NCBI RefSeq assembly: GCF_004343585.1
Contig: NZ_SLYW01000001.1
Span: 186,001 to 250,000, forward strand
Origin: Neorhizobium sp. JUb45
GTDB lineage: Bacteria; Pseudomonadota; Alphaproteobacteria; Rhizobiales; Rhizobiaceae
Reading direction: 5' to 3'
DNA: 64,000 nt
How positions within the stretch are numbered: position 1 is the first letter of the stretch; the number at the start of each line of letters is the position of its first letter. The notes beneath the pieces are model-generated. The model made no database searches and was not told the DNA's origin. It saw nothing but the letters and a program-made list of their open reading frames with translations. This document shows, piece by piece, positions 45,208-54,904 of the stretch. The position numbers were made by a program, and so were the translations under genes.

Positions 45208-45237
45208 AAAAAAATCCGGGCGCCCATCGCGCCCGGA
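45208..45237. terminator. Terminator between convergent chemoreceptor and gcdH
   Basis: TCCGGGCGC (45215-45223) with GCGCCCGGA (45229-45237) forms a 9-bp stem with a 5-nt loop. A run of seven A (45208-45214) gives a T tract on the minus strand, so it serves gcdH and may stop plus-strand transcription too. Confidence 0.82.
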
Positions 45238-45250
45238 ACTGTTTGCGGGA

Positions 45251-46444
45251 TCAGAAAAACGCCTGAATGCCCGTCTGCGCGCGGCCCAGGATCAGCGCAT
45301 GGACATCATGTGTGCCTTCATACGTGTTCACCGTCTCGAGGTTCTGCGCGTGGCGCATGACATGGTATTCGATCTGGATGCCGTTGCCGCCATGCATGTC
45401 GCGGGCCTGACGGGCGATGTCGAGCGCCTTGCCGCAATTGTTGCGCTTGACGATGGAGATCATTTCCGGCGCCATCTTGTGCGCATCCATCAACTCGCCG
45501 ACGCGCAAGCTCGCCTGCAGGCCAAGGGTGATTTCCGTCTGCATGTCGGCGAGTTTCTTCTGGTAAAGCTGCATGCCGGCCAGCGGCTTGCCGAACTGTT
45601 TTCTGTCGAGCCCGTATTGGCGGGCGCGGAACCAGCAGTCTTCGGCAGCCCCCAGCACACCCCAGGAAATGCCGTAGCGGGCGCGGTTGAGGCAGCCGAA
45701 CGGACCCTTGAGGCCCGAGACATTCGGCAGAAGCGCATCCTCGGTGACTTCCACGCCATCCAGCACGATCTCGCCGGTGATCGAGGCGCGCAGCGAAAGC
45801 TTGCCGCCGATTTTTGGCGCCGACAGGCCCTTCATGCCCTTTTCCAGCACGAAGCCACGGATCTCGTTGTTATGCGCTTCCGACTTGGCCCAGACGACGA
45901 ACACGTCGGCGATCGGTGCGTTGGAAATCCACGTCTTTGAACCGCGCAGGCGGTAACCGCCCTCGATCTTTTCGGCGCGGGTCTTCATGCCGCCGGGGTC
46001 GGAGCCGGCATCCGGCTCGGTCAGGCCAAAACAGCCGATCAGATCGCCGGAGACGAGGCCGGGCAGATATTTCTGTTTCTGCTCATCGGAGCCGTAGGCG
46101 AAGATCGGGTAGATGACGAGAGAGGATTGCACGCTCATCATCGAGCGGTAGCCACTGTCGATGCGTTCGATCTCTCGGGCGACGAGGCCATAGGCAACAT
46201 AGGAGGCGTTGGCGGCGCCAAATTCTTCCGGCAGGGTGACGCCGAGAAGGCCGGTCTGGCCCATCAGCTTGAACAGGCCCTTGTCGGTGGTTTCGTCCAG
46301 ATAGGCTTCCTGCACACGCGGCAGAAGCTCCGATTTCGCGAAGGCTGCGGCAGTGTCGCGGATCATCCGCTCGTCTTCGCTGATCTGCTCGTCAAGCAGA
46401 AACGGGTCTTCCCAGGAAAATGCGGTACGCGTGCTCACGATCAT
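45251..46444 (-). CDS. gcdH: Glutaryl-CoA dehydrogenase
   Basis: A 397-residue FAD acyl-CoA dehydrogenase that oxidises and decarboxylates glutaryl-CoA to crotonyl-CoA in lysine, tryptophan and benzoate breakdown. The catalytic Glu lies in the C-terminal motif [20 protein letters not shown], which distinguishes Gcd[19 protein letters not shown] and [19 protein letters not shown] form the substrate/FAD region. The gene is divergent from a LysR regulator (start at 46539), the common gcdH-gcdR arrangement. Confidence 0.93.
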   Translation of the reverse strand: MIVSTRTAFSWEDPFLLDEQISEDERMIRDTAAAFAKSELLPRVQEAYLDETTDKGLFKLMGQTGLLGVTLPEEFGAANASYVAYGLVAREIERIDSGYRSMMSVQSSLVIYPIFAYGSDEQKQKYLPGLVSGDLIGCFGLTEPDAGSDPGGMKTRAEKIEGGYRLRGSKTWISNAPIADVFVVWAKSEAHNNEIRGFVLEKGMKGLSAPKIGGKLSLRASITGEIVLDGVEVTEDALLPNVSGLKGPFGCLNRARYGISWGVLGAAEDCWFRARQYGLDRKQFGKPLAGMQLYQKKLADMQTEITLGLQASLRVGELMDAHKMAPEMISIVKRNNCGKALDIARQARDMHGGNGIQIEYHVMRHAQNLETVNTYEGTHDVHALILGRAQTGIQAFF

Positions 46445-46538
46445 GCCTCCAATATCGTTGTGAGCTTCATTGTCCGCGAGGGTTTGATGATCGGCAAGCG
46501 TTGTTTACTCATTTCGCCATGAGGTATAGGAATGGCGG

Positions 46539-47456
46539 ATGATCACTGCGAGCCGCAGATTGCTGCCTTCCACCGGTGCGCTTGCCGCTTTCGATGCGGT
46601 GGCGCGGCTCGGCAGTTTTTCCGCAGCCGCCGAAGAACTTTCCCTGACGCAAGGGGCTGTCAGCCGCCAGATTTCCGGGCTTGAGGACCAGTTGGGCGTC
46701 ATGCTGTTCGAGCGCAGCAGCCGTGGCGTCGGATTGACGGTGGCGGGTGTGGATTACGCCAAATCGATCGGCAATGCGCTGTCGCTGATCCGTTCGGCCT
46801 CTCTCAAGGCCATGACGAAAACGCATAATGATCAGCTCAATCTCGCCATCCTGCCGACTTTTGGCACGCGCTGGCTGATGCCGCGCATTCCGCGCTTTGT
46901 CGAGCGCCACCCGGAAATCACGCTGAATTTTGCCACCCGTATAGGTGTCTTTGATTTCGAGAAGGATGGGCTGGATATGGCCATCCATATCGGCCTGCCG
47001 GACTGGCCGGGGGCGGAATGCACCTTTCTGATGGACGAAATGGTGGCGCCGGTCGCAAGCCCCGCGTTTCTGGCTGCCCATCCCGTTACGGGGGCGGAAG
47101 ATCTGCGGGCGCTGCCGCTTCTGCACATGGCGTCGCGGCCGGGGGCGTGGAACCACTGGTTCCAGAGCCTCGGGCTTCGGGATGCGCCGTCGCAGGGCAT
47201 GCGGTTTGAACAGTTTTCCAGCGTCGCGCAGGCCTGTATTGCCGGGCTTGGCGTTGCCTTGATGCCGCTGTTCCTGATCTCATCCGAATTGCGCAATGGC
47301 GAGATCACGCAAGCATTTCCGCATCAGGTGCGTAGCCCGAGCGCCTATTATGCGGTAGCACCCGTCGCCAAGACCGATTCCCGTCCTGTCAGCGTTTTTC
47401 GCGAATGGCTGGTCGAGGAGATCGGTCGTTACCGCGACGAACCCTATTTCGCGTGA
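46539..47456 (+). CDS. LysR-family regulator (GcdR-like)
   Basis: A 305-residue LysR regulator. The helix-turn-helix is LAAFDAVARLGSFSAAAEEL, SLTQGAVSRQISGLEDQLG (about residues 13-52). An effector-binding domain of the GcvA-like subgroup follows (RWLMPRIPRFVERHPEITL). Divergence from gcdH with a 94-nt gap indicates control of glutaryl-CoA metabolism. The target and effector (glutarate or its CoA ester) are inferred from context. Confidence 0.88.
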   Translation: MITASRRLLPSTGALAAFDAVARLGSFSAAAEELSLTQGAVSRQISGLEDQLGVMLFERSSRGVGLTVAGVDYAKSIGNALSLIRSASLKAMTKTHNDQLNLAILPTFGTRWLMPRIPRFVERHPEITLNFATRIGVFDFEKDGLDMAIHIGLPDWPGAECTFLMDEMVAPVASPAFLAAHPVTGAEDLRALPLLHMASRPGAWNHWFQSLGLRDAPSQGMRFEQFSSVAQACIAGLGVALMPLFLISSELRNGEITQAFPHQVRSPSAYYAVAPVAKTDSRPVSVFREWLVEEIGRYRDEPYFA

Positions 47457-47484
47457 CCCGTTTTTCCGGTTGATGGAGAGCCGC

Positions 47485-48162
47485 ATGCAGCCGCACGATT
47501 TCTGGCAGGAAGTCTATCCCGCCGACACATTTGACCCGGCAGGCCCGTTCGACACCTTTTATCCGGCGGTGCTGGAGGATGGCCGGCAGATCATGTTGCC
47601 GATCCGGCATCTGTCCAACGGCGAAAATGCGCTGGCCTCGCTGATCATCAACCAGGCGAGTTTTGCCGTCCAGGATGCGCTGGCCGATGCGCTTGCGGCC
47701 AAGCTGAAACCGTTCGATCCGGAGATCATCGTCGGCCTGCCGACCTTGGGATTGACGCTTGCCGCGGCCGTTGCCCGCCGTCTCGGCCATGGCCGTTACG
47801 TGCCGCTCGGGACCTCGCGAAAATTCTGGTACGACGATGCGCTCTCGGTGCCGATGTCGTCGATCACCACGCCGGAATACAGCAAACGGCTCTATGCCGA
47901 TCCGCGCATGCTGCCGCTTTTGCGTGGCAGCCGTATCGCGCTGGTCGATGACGTGATTTCCAGCGGCTCATCCATTCTCGCTGGTCTGTCGCTGATGTCG
48001 GCGATCGGTATCGAGCCGGTCGTCATCGGTGCCGCCATGCTGCAATCGGAGCGCTGGCGCGACACGATCGCCGATATCGATCCCAAATGGCGCGACCATA
48101 TCGTCGGCGTGTTCAAGACGCCGATGCTTAGCCGAACGGATGATGGTCACTGGACCAAATAA
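47485..48162 (+). CDS. Phosphoribosyltransferase-family protein
   Basis: A 225-residue protein with the type I PRTase fold. The PRPP-binding motif is IALVDDVISSGSSILAGL (about residues 151-168), and PEIIVGLPTLGLTLAAAVAR supplies the earlier loop. The purine or pyrimidine partner is unclear; it resembles adenine phosphoribosyltransferase-like proteins often annotated only as PRTase. ATG 47485 has GGAGA 7 nt upstream. It follows the LysR gene by 28 nt and could be co-transcribed with it. Confidence 0.8.
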   Translation: MQPHDFWQEVYPADTFDPAGPFDTFYPAVLEDGRQIMLPIRHLSNGENALASLIINQASFAVQDALADALAAKLKPFDPEIIVGLPTLGLTLAAAVARRLGHGRYVPLGTSRKFWYDDALSVPMSSITTPEYSKRLYADPRMLPLLRGSRIALVDDVISSGSSILAGLSLMSAIGIEPVVIGAAMLQSERWRDTIADIDPKWRDHIVGVFKTPMLSRTDDGHWTK

Positions 48163-48245
48163 GATGATTTTTTCCGGCTTGCCGAGTGTGTGGAGTTCTG
48201 AATAGGATCAGCGCTTCGCATTTGCAGCAGAGATCTGGAAAATTC

Positions 48246-49301
48246 ATGGAACTGGTGTTCGACGGCCATAACGACGTGCTTCTCCGGCTTTGGAGGACCA
48301 TGAAGGGGGGCGGCGATCCGGTCGCCGAGTTTTTCAAGGGAACCTCCCAGGGGCATATCGATGCGCCGCGCTCGAAAATCGGCGGTCTGGCCGGCGGTAT
48401 CTGCGCCATCTACATTCCCTCCGGCGACCTGATCCTCAAGGAACCGGATGCCGACGGCCATTACGAAACGCCGCTGGCGGCCCCGCTCGACCATCTGCCA
48501 TCGCTCAACATCGCCATGGAAAAGGCCTCGATAGCGCTGCGTCTGGAGCGTGCCGGTGCATGGCGTTTGTGCCGCTCGACGGCGGATATCCGCAAGGCGA
48601 TGGAAGACGGCGTGTTTGCCGCCGTGCTGCATATGGAAGGCTGCGAGGCGATCAGCGCCGATCTCGCCGAACTCGACGTGTTCTACGCTAGCGGCCTGCG
48701 TTCGCTCGGCCCCGTCTGGAGCCGTCACAACATTTTCGGGCATGGCGTGCCGTTTGCCTATCCGATGTCGCCGGATACCGGGCCGGGTCTCACCGATCTC
48801 GGTTTCGAACTGGTCCGTGAATGCAACAGGCTCGGCATCCTGATCGATCTCGCCCACATCACCGAAAAGGGTTTCTGGGATGTGGCAAAAACCACCGACC
48901 AGCCACTGATCGCCAGCCATTCCAACGCGCATGCGCTGACGCAGGTTGCCCGCAACCTTACCGACAAGCAGATGGACGCCATCAAGGAGAGCCGCGGTCT
49001 CGCCGGTCTCAACTACGCCGTCACCATGCTGCGGCCGGATGCGCGCGACAATGCCGCCACGCCGCTCTCCGACATGGTGCGCCATATCGATTACATGGTG
49101 GAGCGCATGGGCATCGATTGCGTGGCGCTCGGATCCGACTTTGACGGTGCAACCGTACCGGCCGACATTCACGATGCGGCCGGCAACCAGAAACTGGTTG
49201 CGGCCCTTCGGGACGCGGGCTACGCTCCTGAAGAAATTGCCAAATTGTGCCGGGAGAACTGGTTGCGCGTGCTGGGAGAAGCCTGGCACGAGAAGGCCTG
49301 A
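48246..49301 (+). CDS. Membrane dipeptidase family (M19) metallopeptidase
   Basis: A 351-residue TIM-barrel dipeptidase. Metal ligands are the HxD in FDGHNDVLLR, the bridging Glu in HMEGCEAIS, His residues in ASHSNAH and DLAHIT, and the Asp in GSDFDG. No signal peptide is present, so unlike the mammalian renal enzyme it acts in the cytoplasm. It cleaves dipeptides, in some homologues with D-residues. Position 67 nt upstream of a peptide ABC importer suggests that it hydrolyses the imported dipeptides. Confidence 0.9.
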   Translation: MELVFDGHNDVLLRLWRTMKGGGDPVAEFFKGTSQGHIDAPRSKIGGLAGGICAIYIPSGDLILKEPDADGHYETPLAAPLDHLPSLNIAMEKASIALRLERAGAWRLCRSTADIRKAMEDGVFAAVLHMEGCEAISADLAELDVFYASGLRSLGPVWSRHNIFGHGVPFAYPMSPDTGPGLTDLGFELVRECNRLGILIDLAHITEKGFWDVAKTTDQPLIASHSNAHALTQVARNLTDKQMDAIKESRGLAGLNYAVTMLRPDARDNAATPLSDMVRHIDYMVERMGIDCVALGSDFDGATVPADIHDAAGNQKLVAALRDAGYAPEEIAKLCRENWLRVLGEAWHEKA

Positions 49302-49368
49302 CCAGCCGAGATTTTCGATCCAAAAAAACAAAGACAATAACGGGCAACAAAACAACGGGACGACCATC

Positions 49369-51012
49369 ATGATGAACTCTCTCAACACACGCATGCGCAT
49401 TCTGTCCGCAGGCGCCGCCCTTTCGCTGATCACGCTTCTCGCACCGCAGGCCTTTGCCGCGACGCCGGCCGACACGCTGGTCGAAGGTTTTGCCATCGAC
49501 GACATCATCACGCTCGATCCGGGCGAGGCCTTCGAGCTTTCGACCGCCGAAGTGACCGCCAACAGCTACAGCAAGCTGGTCGGTCTCGATCCGGCAGATA
49601 CGTCCAAGGTCGTCGGTGATCTCGCCGCCAGCTGGACCGTATCCGATGACGGCCTGACCTATACGTTCAAGCTGAAGCCCGACCTGAAATTCGCTTCCGG
49701 CAACCCGGTTACCGCCGAGGATGTGGCTTTCTCGTTCGAACGCGCCGTCAAGCTCGACAAGTCGCCGGCCTTCCTGCTCACCCAGTTCGGCCTGACCGGC
49801 GACAACGTGACCGAAAAGGCCAAGGCCACTGACGCCACGACCTTCACCTTCACCGTCGACAAGGCCTATGCGCCGAGCTTCGTCCTCAACGTGCTGACGG
49901 CAACGGTTGCTTCCGTCCTCGACAAGAAGCTGGTTTCGGAACATGCCAAGCCGGCAACGCCGAGCGCCGAATACAAATACGATACCGATTTCGGCAATGA
50001 ATGGCTGAAGACCGGTTATGCCGGTTCCGGCCCGTTCAAGGTGCTGACATGGCGCGCCAACGAGGCCGTCATTCTGGAAGCCAACCCGAATTATTACGGC
50101 GAAAAGCCAAAGCTGAAGCGCGTCATCTATCGCCACATGAAGGAAAGCTCGGGCCAGCGCCTGGCGCTTGAAAACGGCGATATCGACGTTGCCCGCAACC
50201 TCGAGCCGAACGACCTGAAGGCCATCGAAGGCAAGGACGGCCTGTCGAGCACATCGGCGCCGAAGGGCACGATCTATTATTTCAGCCTCAACCAGAAGAA
50301 CAAGAACCTCGCCAAGCCGGAAGTGGCCGAGGCGATGAAATATCTGGTCGATTACGATGCGATCGGCGCAACGCTGATCAAGGGTATCGGCGAGATCCAC
50401 CAGAACTTTCTGCCCAAGGGCCAGCTCGGTGCCAGCACCGAAAACCCTTACAAGCTCGACGTTGCCAAGGCCAAGGAACTGCTGGCCAAGGCCGGCCTGA
50501 AGGATGGTTTCACCGTCACCATGGACGTACGCAACACGCAGCCGGTGACCGGCATTGCCGAAAGCGTGCAGCAGACGCTGGCGCAGGCCGGCATCAAGCT
50601 GGAAATCATTCCCGGCGACGGCAAGCAGACGCTGACGAAATTCCGCGCCCGCACCCACGACATCTATATCGGCCAGTGGGGTTCGGACTATTTCGACCCG
50701 AACTCGAATGCCGAGACCTTTACCGTCAACCCGGACAATTCCGACGAAGGCAAGAACAAGACGCTGGCCTGGCGTAATGCTTGGGACGTGCCGAAGGAAC
50801 TGTCGGACGCCGGCAAGGGCGCGCTTCTGGAAAAGGACGCCGAAAAACGCGCTGCCATCTATCAGGACCTGCAGAAGAAGGTGGCGGCGGTCAGCCCGTT
50901 CGTGATCGTCTTTCAGCAGACGGAAGTGGCAGGTTTCTCGTCGAAGCTGAAGGGCTACAAGCTTGGCCCGAGCTTTGATACGAACTTTGTGTATACGGTC
51001 TCCAAGGACTGA
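49369..51012 (+). CDS. Peptide/opine-type ABC transporter substrate-binding protein
   Basis: A 547-residue family-5 solute-binding protein (DppA/OppA class) with a signal peptide ending near QAFA|ATP (about residue 31). The segments DLAASWTVSDDGLTYTFKLK, VAFSFERAV and SGPFKVLTWRANEAVILEAN are class signatures. It starts the operon SBP-B-C-D-F, with a palindromic repeat before the permeases. The ligand could be dipeptides, opines or similar amino-acid derivatives. Confidence 0.9.
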   Translation: MMNSLNTRMRILSAGAALSLITLLAPQAFAATPADTLVEGFAIDDIITLDPGEAFELSTAEVTANSYSKLVGLDPADTSKVVGDLAASWTVSDDGLTYTFKLKPDLKFASGNPVTAEDVAFSFERAVKLDKSPAFLLTQFGLTGDNVTEKAKATDATTFTFTVDKAYAPSFVLNVLTATVASVLDKKLVSEHAKPATPSAEYKYDTDFGNEWLKTGYAGSGPFKVLTWRANEAVILEANPNYYGEKPKLKRVIYRHMKESSGQRLALENGDIDVARNLEPNDLKAIEGKDGLSSTSAPKGTIYYFSLNQKNKNLAKPEVAEAMKYLVDYDAIGATLIKGIGEIHQNFLPKGQLGASTENPYKLDVAKAKELLAKAGLKDGFTVTMDVRNTQPVTGIAESVQQTLAQAGIKLEIIPGDGKQTLTKFRARTHDIYIGQWGSDYFDPNSNAETFTVNPDNSDEGKNKTLAWRNAWDVPKELSDAGKGALLEKDAEKRAAIYQDLQKKVAAVSPFVIVFQQTEVAGFSSKLKGYKLGPSFDTNFVYTVSKD

Positions 51013-51050
51013 TTGTAGGGGGATTTTAGCGCGGAAGGCTTGGCGAAGTT

Positions 51051-51183
51051 ATCTTCTCCCCAAGGGGGAGAAGGTGGCCCGAAGGGCCGGATGAGGGGGA
51101 GCGAAGCCACTGATATGTGGTGTCGTGTGGCCCCCTCATCGCCTCGCTGACGCTCCGGCACTTCTCCCCGGTGGGGAGAAGAT
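51051..51183. repeat. CTTCTCCCC-type palindromic repeat in SBP-permease gap
   Basis: Bounded by ATCTTCTCCCC (51051-51061) and GGGGAGAAGAT (51173-51183), a perfect 11-bp terminal inverted repeat. Each end also forms its own hairpin (TTCTCCCCaaGGGGGAGAA and CTTCTCCCCggtGGGGAGAAG), with GGCCCgaaGGGCC and GATGAGGGG/CCCCTCATC pairs inside. It belongs to a different family from the RIME-like and REP elements. Confidence 0.8.
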
Positions 51184-51276
51184 GCTGGCGGCAGTCTTTC
51201 GTGTCCCATCGACCATTCGCCTAACGTTCAGACGACGGGCATTCGGCAGTCCTCGCAATACACTCAGGAGATCTTC

Positions 51277-52344
51277 TTGACTCTCACCGATACGACGGCC
51301 GTGACGCGGCGCAACCGGCGCCGTGCTTCCTCATCGGGAAAGGCGATCTTTCGTTTCCTGGTGACGGTCGTCACGACTTTCTTAGGCCTGCTCGCCGTCA
51401 CCTTTTTCATCGGCCGCGTCATTCCCATCGATCCGGCGCTTGCCATTGTCGGTGACCGGGCGCCCGCCCATGTGGTGGAACGCGTGCGCGAGCAGCTGGG
51501 GCTGAACCTGCCGCTTTACCAGCAGTTCTATTTCTATGTGCGCGATGCGCTGACCGGCAATTTCGGCACGTCCGTTCTCACCACCAATCCTGTGATGGAC
51601 GATATCCGCCGCGTGTTTCCGGCAACCATGGAGCTGGCGACGATCGGCACCATTTTCGGCTCGCTGATCGGCATTCCTCTCGGTGTGCTCGCCGCCGTCA
51701 AGCGCGGCTCGATTGCCGACCAGATCGTCCGCGTTGTCGGGTTGATCGGCTATTCGGTGCCGATCTTCTGGCTCGGGCTTCTGTCGCTGGTGCTGTTTTA
51801 CGCAAAACTGCGCTGGGTGGCCTATCCCGGCCGGCTCGATATCGTCTACGAATTCACGTTTACGCCGATCACCGGTTTCTTCCTGTTCGACAGCGCCATT
51901 CTGGGCCAGTGGGACGTCTTCTGGGATGCGTTCCGCCACATCATCCTGCCCGGCGCGCTGCTCGGCTATTTTTCGCTCGCCTATATCAGCCGCATGACAC
52001 GCTCCTTCATGCTCAACGAGCTGCAACAGGAATATATCGTTGCCGCCCGCGCCAAAGGCCTGTCGGAAACGCGGATCATCTGGTTTCACGCGCTGCGCAA
52101 TGCAGCCGTGCCGCTGATCACCGTGATCGCGCTTTCCTATGCAGGCCTGCTGGAAGGATCGGTGCTGACCGAAACCATCTTCTCATGGCCGGGGCTCGGC
52201 CTTTACATCACCAATTCGCTGCAGAATGCGGACATGAACGCGGTTTTGGGCGGAACGATCATTGTCGGTTCCGTCTTCATCGCCATCAACCTCCTGTCCG
52301 ACCTTCTTTACCGCACGCTTGATCCAAGGACACGCAGCCGATGA
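51277..52344 (+). CDS. Peptide ABC transporter permease (DppB type)
   Basis: A 355-residue permease with six helices. Starts at TTG 51277, supported by AGGAG 7 nt upstream, with no in-frame ATG before the first helix. The motifs LPLYQQFYFYVRDALTGNFGTS and VAARAKGLSETRIIWFHALRNA (EAA loop) are typical of DppB. It overlaps DppC by 4 nt. Confidence 0.9.
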   Translation: MTLTDTTAVTRRNRRRASSSGKAIFRFLVTVVTTFLGLLAVTFFIGRVIPIDPALAIVGDRAPAHVVERVREQLGLNLPLYQQFYFYVRDALTGNFGTSVLTTNPVMDDIRRVFPATMELATIGTIFGSLIGIPLGVLAAVKRGSIADQIVRVVGLIGYSVPIFWLGLLSLVLFYAKLRWVAYPGRLDIVYEFTFTPITGFFLFDSAILGQWDVFWDAFRHIILPGALLGYFSLAYISRMTRSFMLNELQQEYIVAARAKGLSETRIIWFHALRNAAVPLITVIALSYAGLLEGSVLTETIFSWPGLGLYITNSLQNADMNAVLGGTIIVGSVFIAINLLSDLLYRTLDPRTRSR

Positions 52345-53273
52345 GCGCGACGGTCGATACATTGAAACCCTACAGCCGGGAATGGCTGCTTTCCGACCGT
52401 CCCACCTCGCGCCATCAGGCACGGCTTGGCCGCGCCTATGTGATATGGCGGCGGTTTTCCGAGAATCGGCTGGCGCTGCTCGGCCTCGGCATCATCATCC
52501 TGCTGCTGTTCGTCGCCGCCTTTGCCGATGTGCTGGCGCCGTATAATCCGGTGCAGGGCGATCTGATGAACTCCCGGCTGTTAGCCCCGGGATCGCCCGG
52601 TTACTGGCTCGGCACCGACGATCAGGGCCGCGATATTCTCTCGCGCCTGATCCACGGTTCGCGCCTCACATTGATGGTGATCGTGCTCGTTGCTGTCATT
52701 GCAGCGCCGATCGGTCTGATCGTCGGCACCGTTTCCGGTTATGCCGGTGGCTGGGTGGATGCGATCCTGATGCGCATCACCGACATCTTTCTGGCCTTTC
52801 CAAAGCTGGTTCTGGCGCTGGCGCTGGTGGCTGCACTCGGCCCCGGCATCGAGAACGCCATTCTGGCCATCGCCGTCACCTCATGGCCGCCCTATGCGCG
52901 CATTGCCCGCGCCGAAACGCTGACATTCCGCAATTCGGAGTTCATCTCGGCTGTAAAACTGATGGGCGCTTCGCCTTTCCGCATCGTGCTGCGTCATGTC
53001 ATGCCGCTCTGCCTGTCATCGCTGATCGTGCGCGTGACGCTGGACATGGCCGGCATCATTCTGACCGCCGCCGGTCTCGGGTTCCTCGGGCTGGGCGCAC
53101 AGCCGCCGTTGCCGGAATGGGGTGCGATGATCGCCTCCGGTCGCCGCTTCATTCTCGACCAGTGGTGGGTTGCGGCCATGCCGGGTTTTGCCATCCTGAT
53201 CGTCAGCCTCGGTTTCAACCTGTTGGGCGACGGCCTGCGTGATGCGCTCGATCCGAAGGAGGCCGGCCAATGA
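52341..53273 (+). CDS. Peptide ABC transporter permease (DppC type)
   Basis: A 310-residue permease with a cytoplasmic N-terminal extension before the first helix (about residue 45), typical of DppC. It contains LGTDDQGRDILSRLIHGSRL and the EAA loop SAVKLMGASPFRIVLRHVMP. It overlaps both neighbours by 4 nt (ATGA). Confidence 0.92.
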   Translation: MSATVDTLKPYSREWLLSDRPTSRHQARLGRAYVIWRRFSENRLALLGLGIIILLLFVAAFADVLAPYNPVQGDLMNSRLLAPGSPGYWLGTDDQGRDILSRLIHGSRLTLMVIVLVAVIAAPIGLIVGTVSGYAGGWVDAILMRITDIFLAFPKLVLALALVAALGPGIENAILAIAVTSWPPYARIARAETLTFRNSEFISAVKLMGASPFRIVLRHVMPLCLSSLIVRVTLDMAGIILTAAGLGFLGLGAQPPLPEWGAMIASGRRFILDQWWVAAMPGFAILIVSLGFNLLGDGLRDALDPKEAGQ

Positions 53274-54106
53274 CGGCTCCTCTCCTGACGGTTGACGACC
53301 TGCGCGTCACCTTTCCCACCCGCACCGGCGAGATCCAGGCCGTGCGCGGCGTCTCGTTCACGCTCGGCAAGGAACGCCTTGGCATTGTCGGCGAAAGCGG
53401 ATCGGGCAAATCACAGACCGGCCGCGCCATCATGGGCCTGACGCCGGGCCATGCCAGGATCACCGCATCGAAGCTGGAATTCGATGGTATCGACCTGTTG
53501 AAGGTAACGCCGAAACAGCGTCGGGACCTGCGCGGCAAGCGCATCGGCATGATCCTGCAGGACCCGAAATATTCGCTGAACCCGGTGATGACGATCGGCA
53601 AACAGATCATCGAAACGCTGCTGGCGCACGAAAAGATCAGTCGTTCGGAGGCGCGTGATCGTGCGCTAAAAATGCTGGAGCAGGTGCAGATCCGCGATCC
53701 GGAGCGCGTGTTCGGGCTTTATCCGAACGAGGTTTCGGGCGGTATGGGCCAGCGGGTGATGATCGCCATGATGCTGATCTGCGGGCCGGAACTGCTGATC
53801 GCCGACGAGCCGACCTCGGCGCTCGATGTGACGGTGCAGCTCGACGTGCTCTCGATCCTCGACAAGCTGGTGGCCGAGCGCGGCATGGGGCTGGTGTTCA
53901 TCAGCCACGATCTGCGGCTCGTCTCGTCATTCTGTGACCGCGTCATCGTCATGTATGCCGGCCGTATCGTCGAGGAACTGCCGTCCGCCGATCTGGCGCA
54001 GGCGAAACATCCTTATACGCAAGGCCTGCTCAACTGCCTGCCGACCATCGGCACCGATCGGCATCCGCTGCCAGTTCTGGAGCGCAAGGTGGAGTGGTCG
54101 GCGTGA
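53270..54106 (+). CDS. Peptide ABC transporter ATP-binding protein (DppD type)
   Basis: A 278-residue ATPase: Walker A GESGSGKSQT, signature VSGGMGQRVMIAMML, Walker B LLIADEPTSALDVTVQLDVL, switch His in ISHDL. At 278 residues it is shorter than many DppD proteins (about 330), which carry a C-terminal Fe-S or zinc-like extension; that extension appears reduced here. It overlaps the DppF-type gene by 1 nt. Confidence 0.9.
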   Translation: MTAPLLTVDDLRVTFPTRTGEIQAVRGVSFTLGKERLGIVGESGSGKSQTGRAIMGLTPGHARITASKLEFDGIDLLKVTPKQRRDLRGKRIGMILQDPKYSLNPVMTIGKQIIETLLAHEKISRSEARDRALKMLEQVQIRDPERVFGLYPNEVSGGMGQRVMIAMMLICGPELLIADEPTSALDVTVQLDVLSILDKLVAERGMGLVFISHDLRLVSSFCDRVIVMYAGRIVEELPSADLAQAKHPYTQGLLNCLPTIGTDRHPLPVLERKVEWSA

Positions 54107-54873
54107 TGACTGGAATTATGACAGAGAAAACAGCGCTTTCCGTCCGCGACATGATCGTGACGTTTGATGAATATGTGGCGCTCGATCACGTGAGCGTCGA
54201 TGTGGCGACGGGCGAGAGCTTTGGCATCGTCGGTGAATCCGGTTCCGGCAAATCCACGCTTTTGCGCGCCGTGGCCGGTCTCAATCGCTTTGACAGTGGC
54301 GCGCTCGCTGTCGATGGTCGCAGCTATTCGAGCGGGCGTCGCGACAAGGAATTTTACCGCACCGTGCAGATGGTGTTTCAGGATCCTTACGGTTCGCTGC
54401 ATCCGCGCCAGACGGTGGACCGGTTGCTGCTTGAACCGCTGGTGATCCACGGTTTCGACGATATCGATGTGCGCATTGCCCGTGCACTGGATGAGGTGGG
54501 TCTGGGGGCGGGTTTTCGTTTCCGTTATTCGCACCAGCTTTCCGGCGGCCAGCGCCAGCGCATCGCCATTGCCCGCGCGCTGATCCTCGAGCCAAAGATC
54601 CTGCTGCTGGACGAACCGACCTCGGCGCTCGATGCCTCCATCCAGGCGGAAATCCTCAATCTGCTGGAACAGGCGCGCAAGGATCGGAACCTCACCTTCG
54701 TCATGGTCAGCCATGATCTCGGTGTCATCAGCCATATGTGCGAGCGCGTGGCGGTGATGAAAAGCGGGAAGATTGTCGAGACGGTACCGGTCGAGGCACT
54801 GGAAAAGCGCGAATTTTCCGCCGATTATACGCGGCAATTGCTGGTCGCCAGCGAAGGGTTTCGTCGCGGCTGA
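54106..54873 (+). CDS. Peptide ABC transporter ATP-binding protein (DppF type)
   Basis: A 255-residue ATPase: Walker A GESGSGKST, signature [15 protein letters not shown], Walker B ILLLDEPTSALDASIQAEIL, switch His in VSHDLGVIS. It pairs with the DppD-type subunit as the motor of the upstream permease pair, and may also serve the permeases at 57785-59553, which have no ATPase genes of their own. Starts in the TGATG junction; a second ATG lies 12 nt further. Confidence 0.92.
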   Translation: MTGIMTEKTALSVRDMIVTFDEYVALDHVSVDVATGESFGIVGESGSGKSTLLRAVAGLNRFDSGALAVDGRSYSSGRRDKEFYRTVQMVFQDPYGSLHPRQTVDRLLLEPLVIHGFDDIDVRIARALDEVGLGAGFRFRYSHQLSGGQRQRIAIARALILEPKILLLDEPTSALDASIQAEILNLLEQARKDRNLTFVMVSHDLGVISHMCERVAVMKSGKIVETVPVEALEKREFSADYTRQLLVASEGFRRG

Positions 54874-54904
54874 TTTTGGCCGCGACAGATATTGGATTTT
54901 CCGC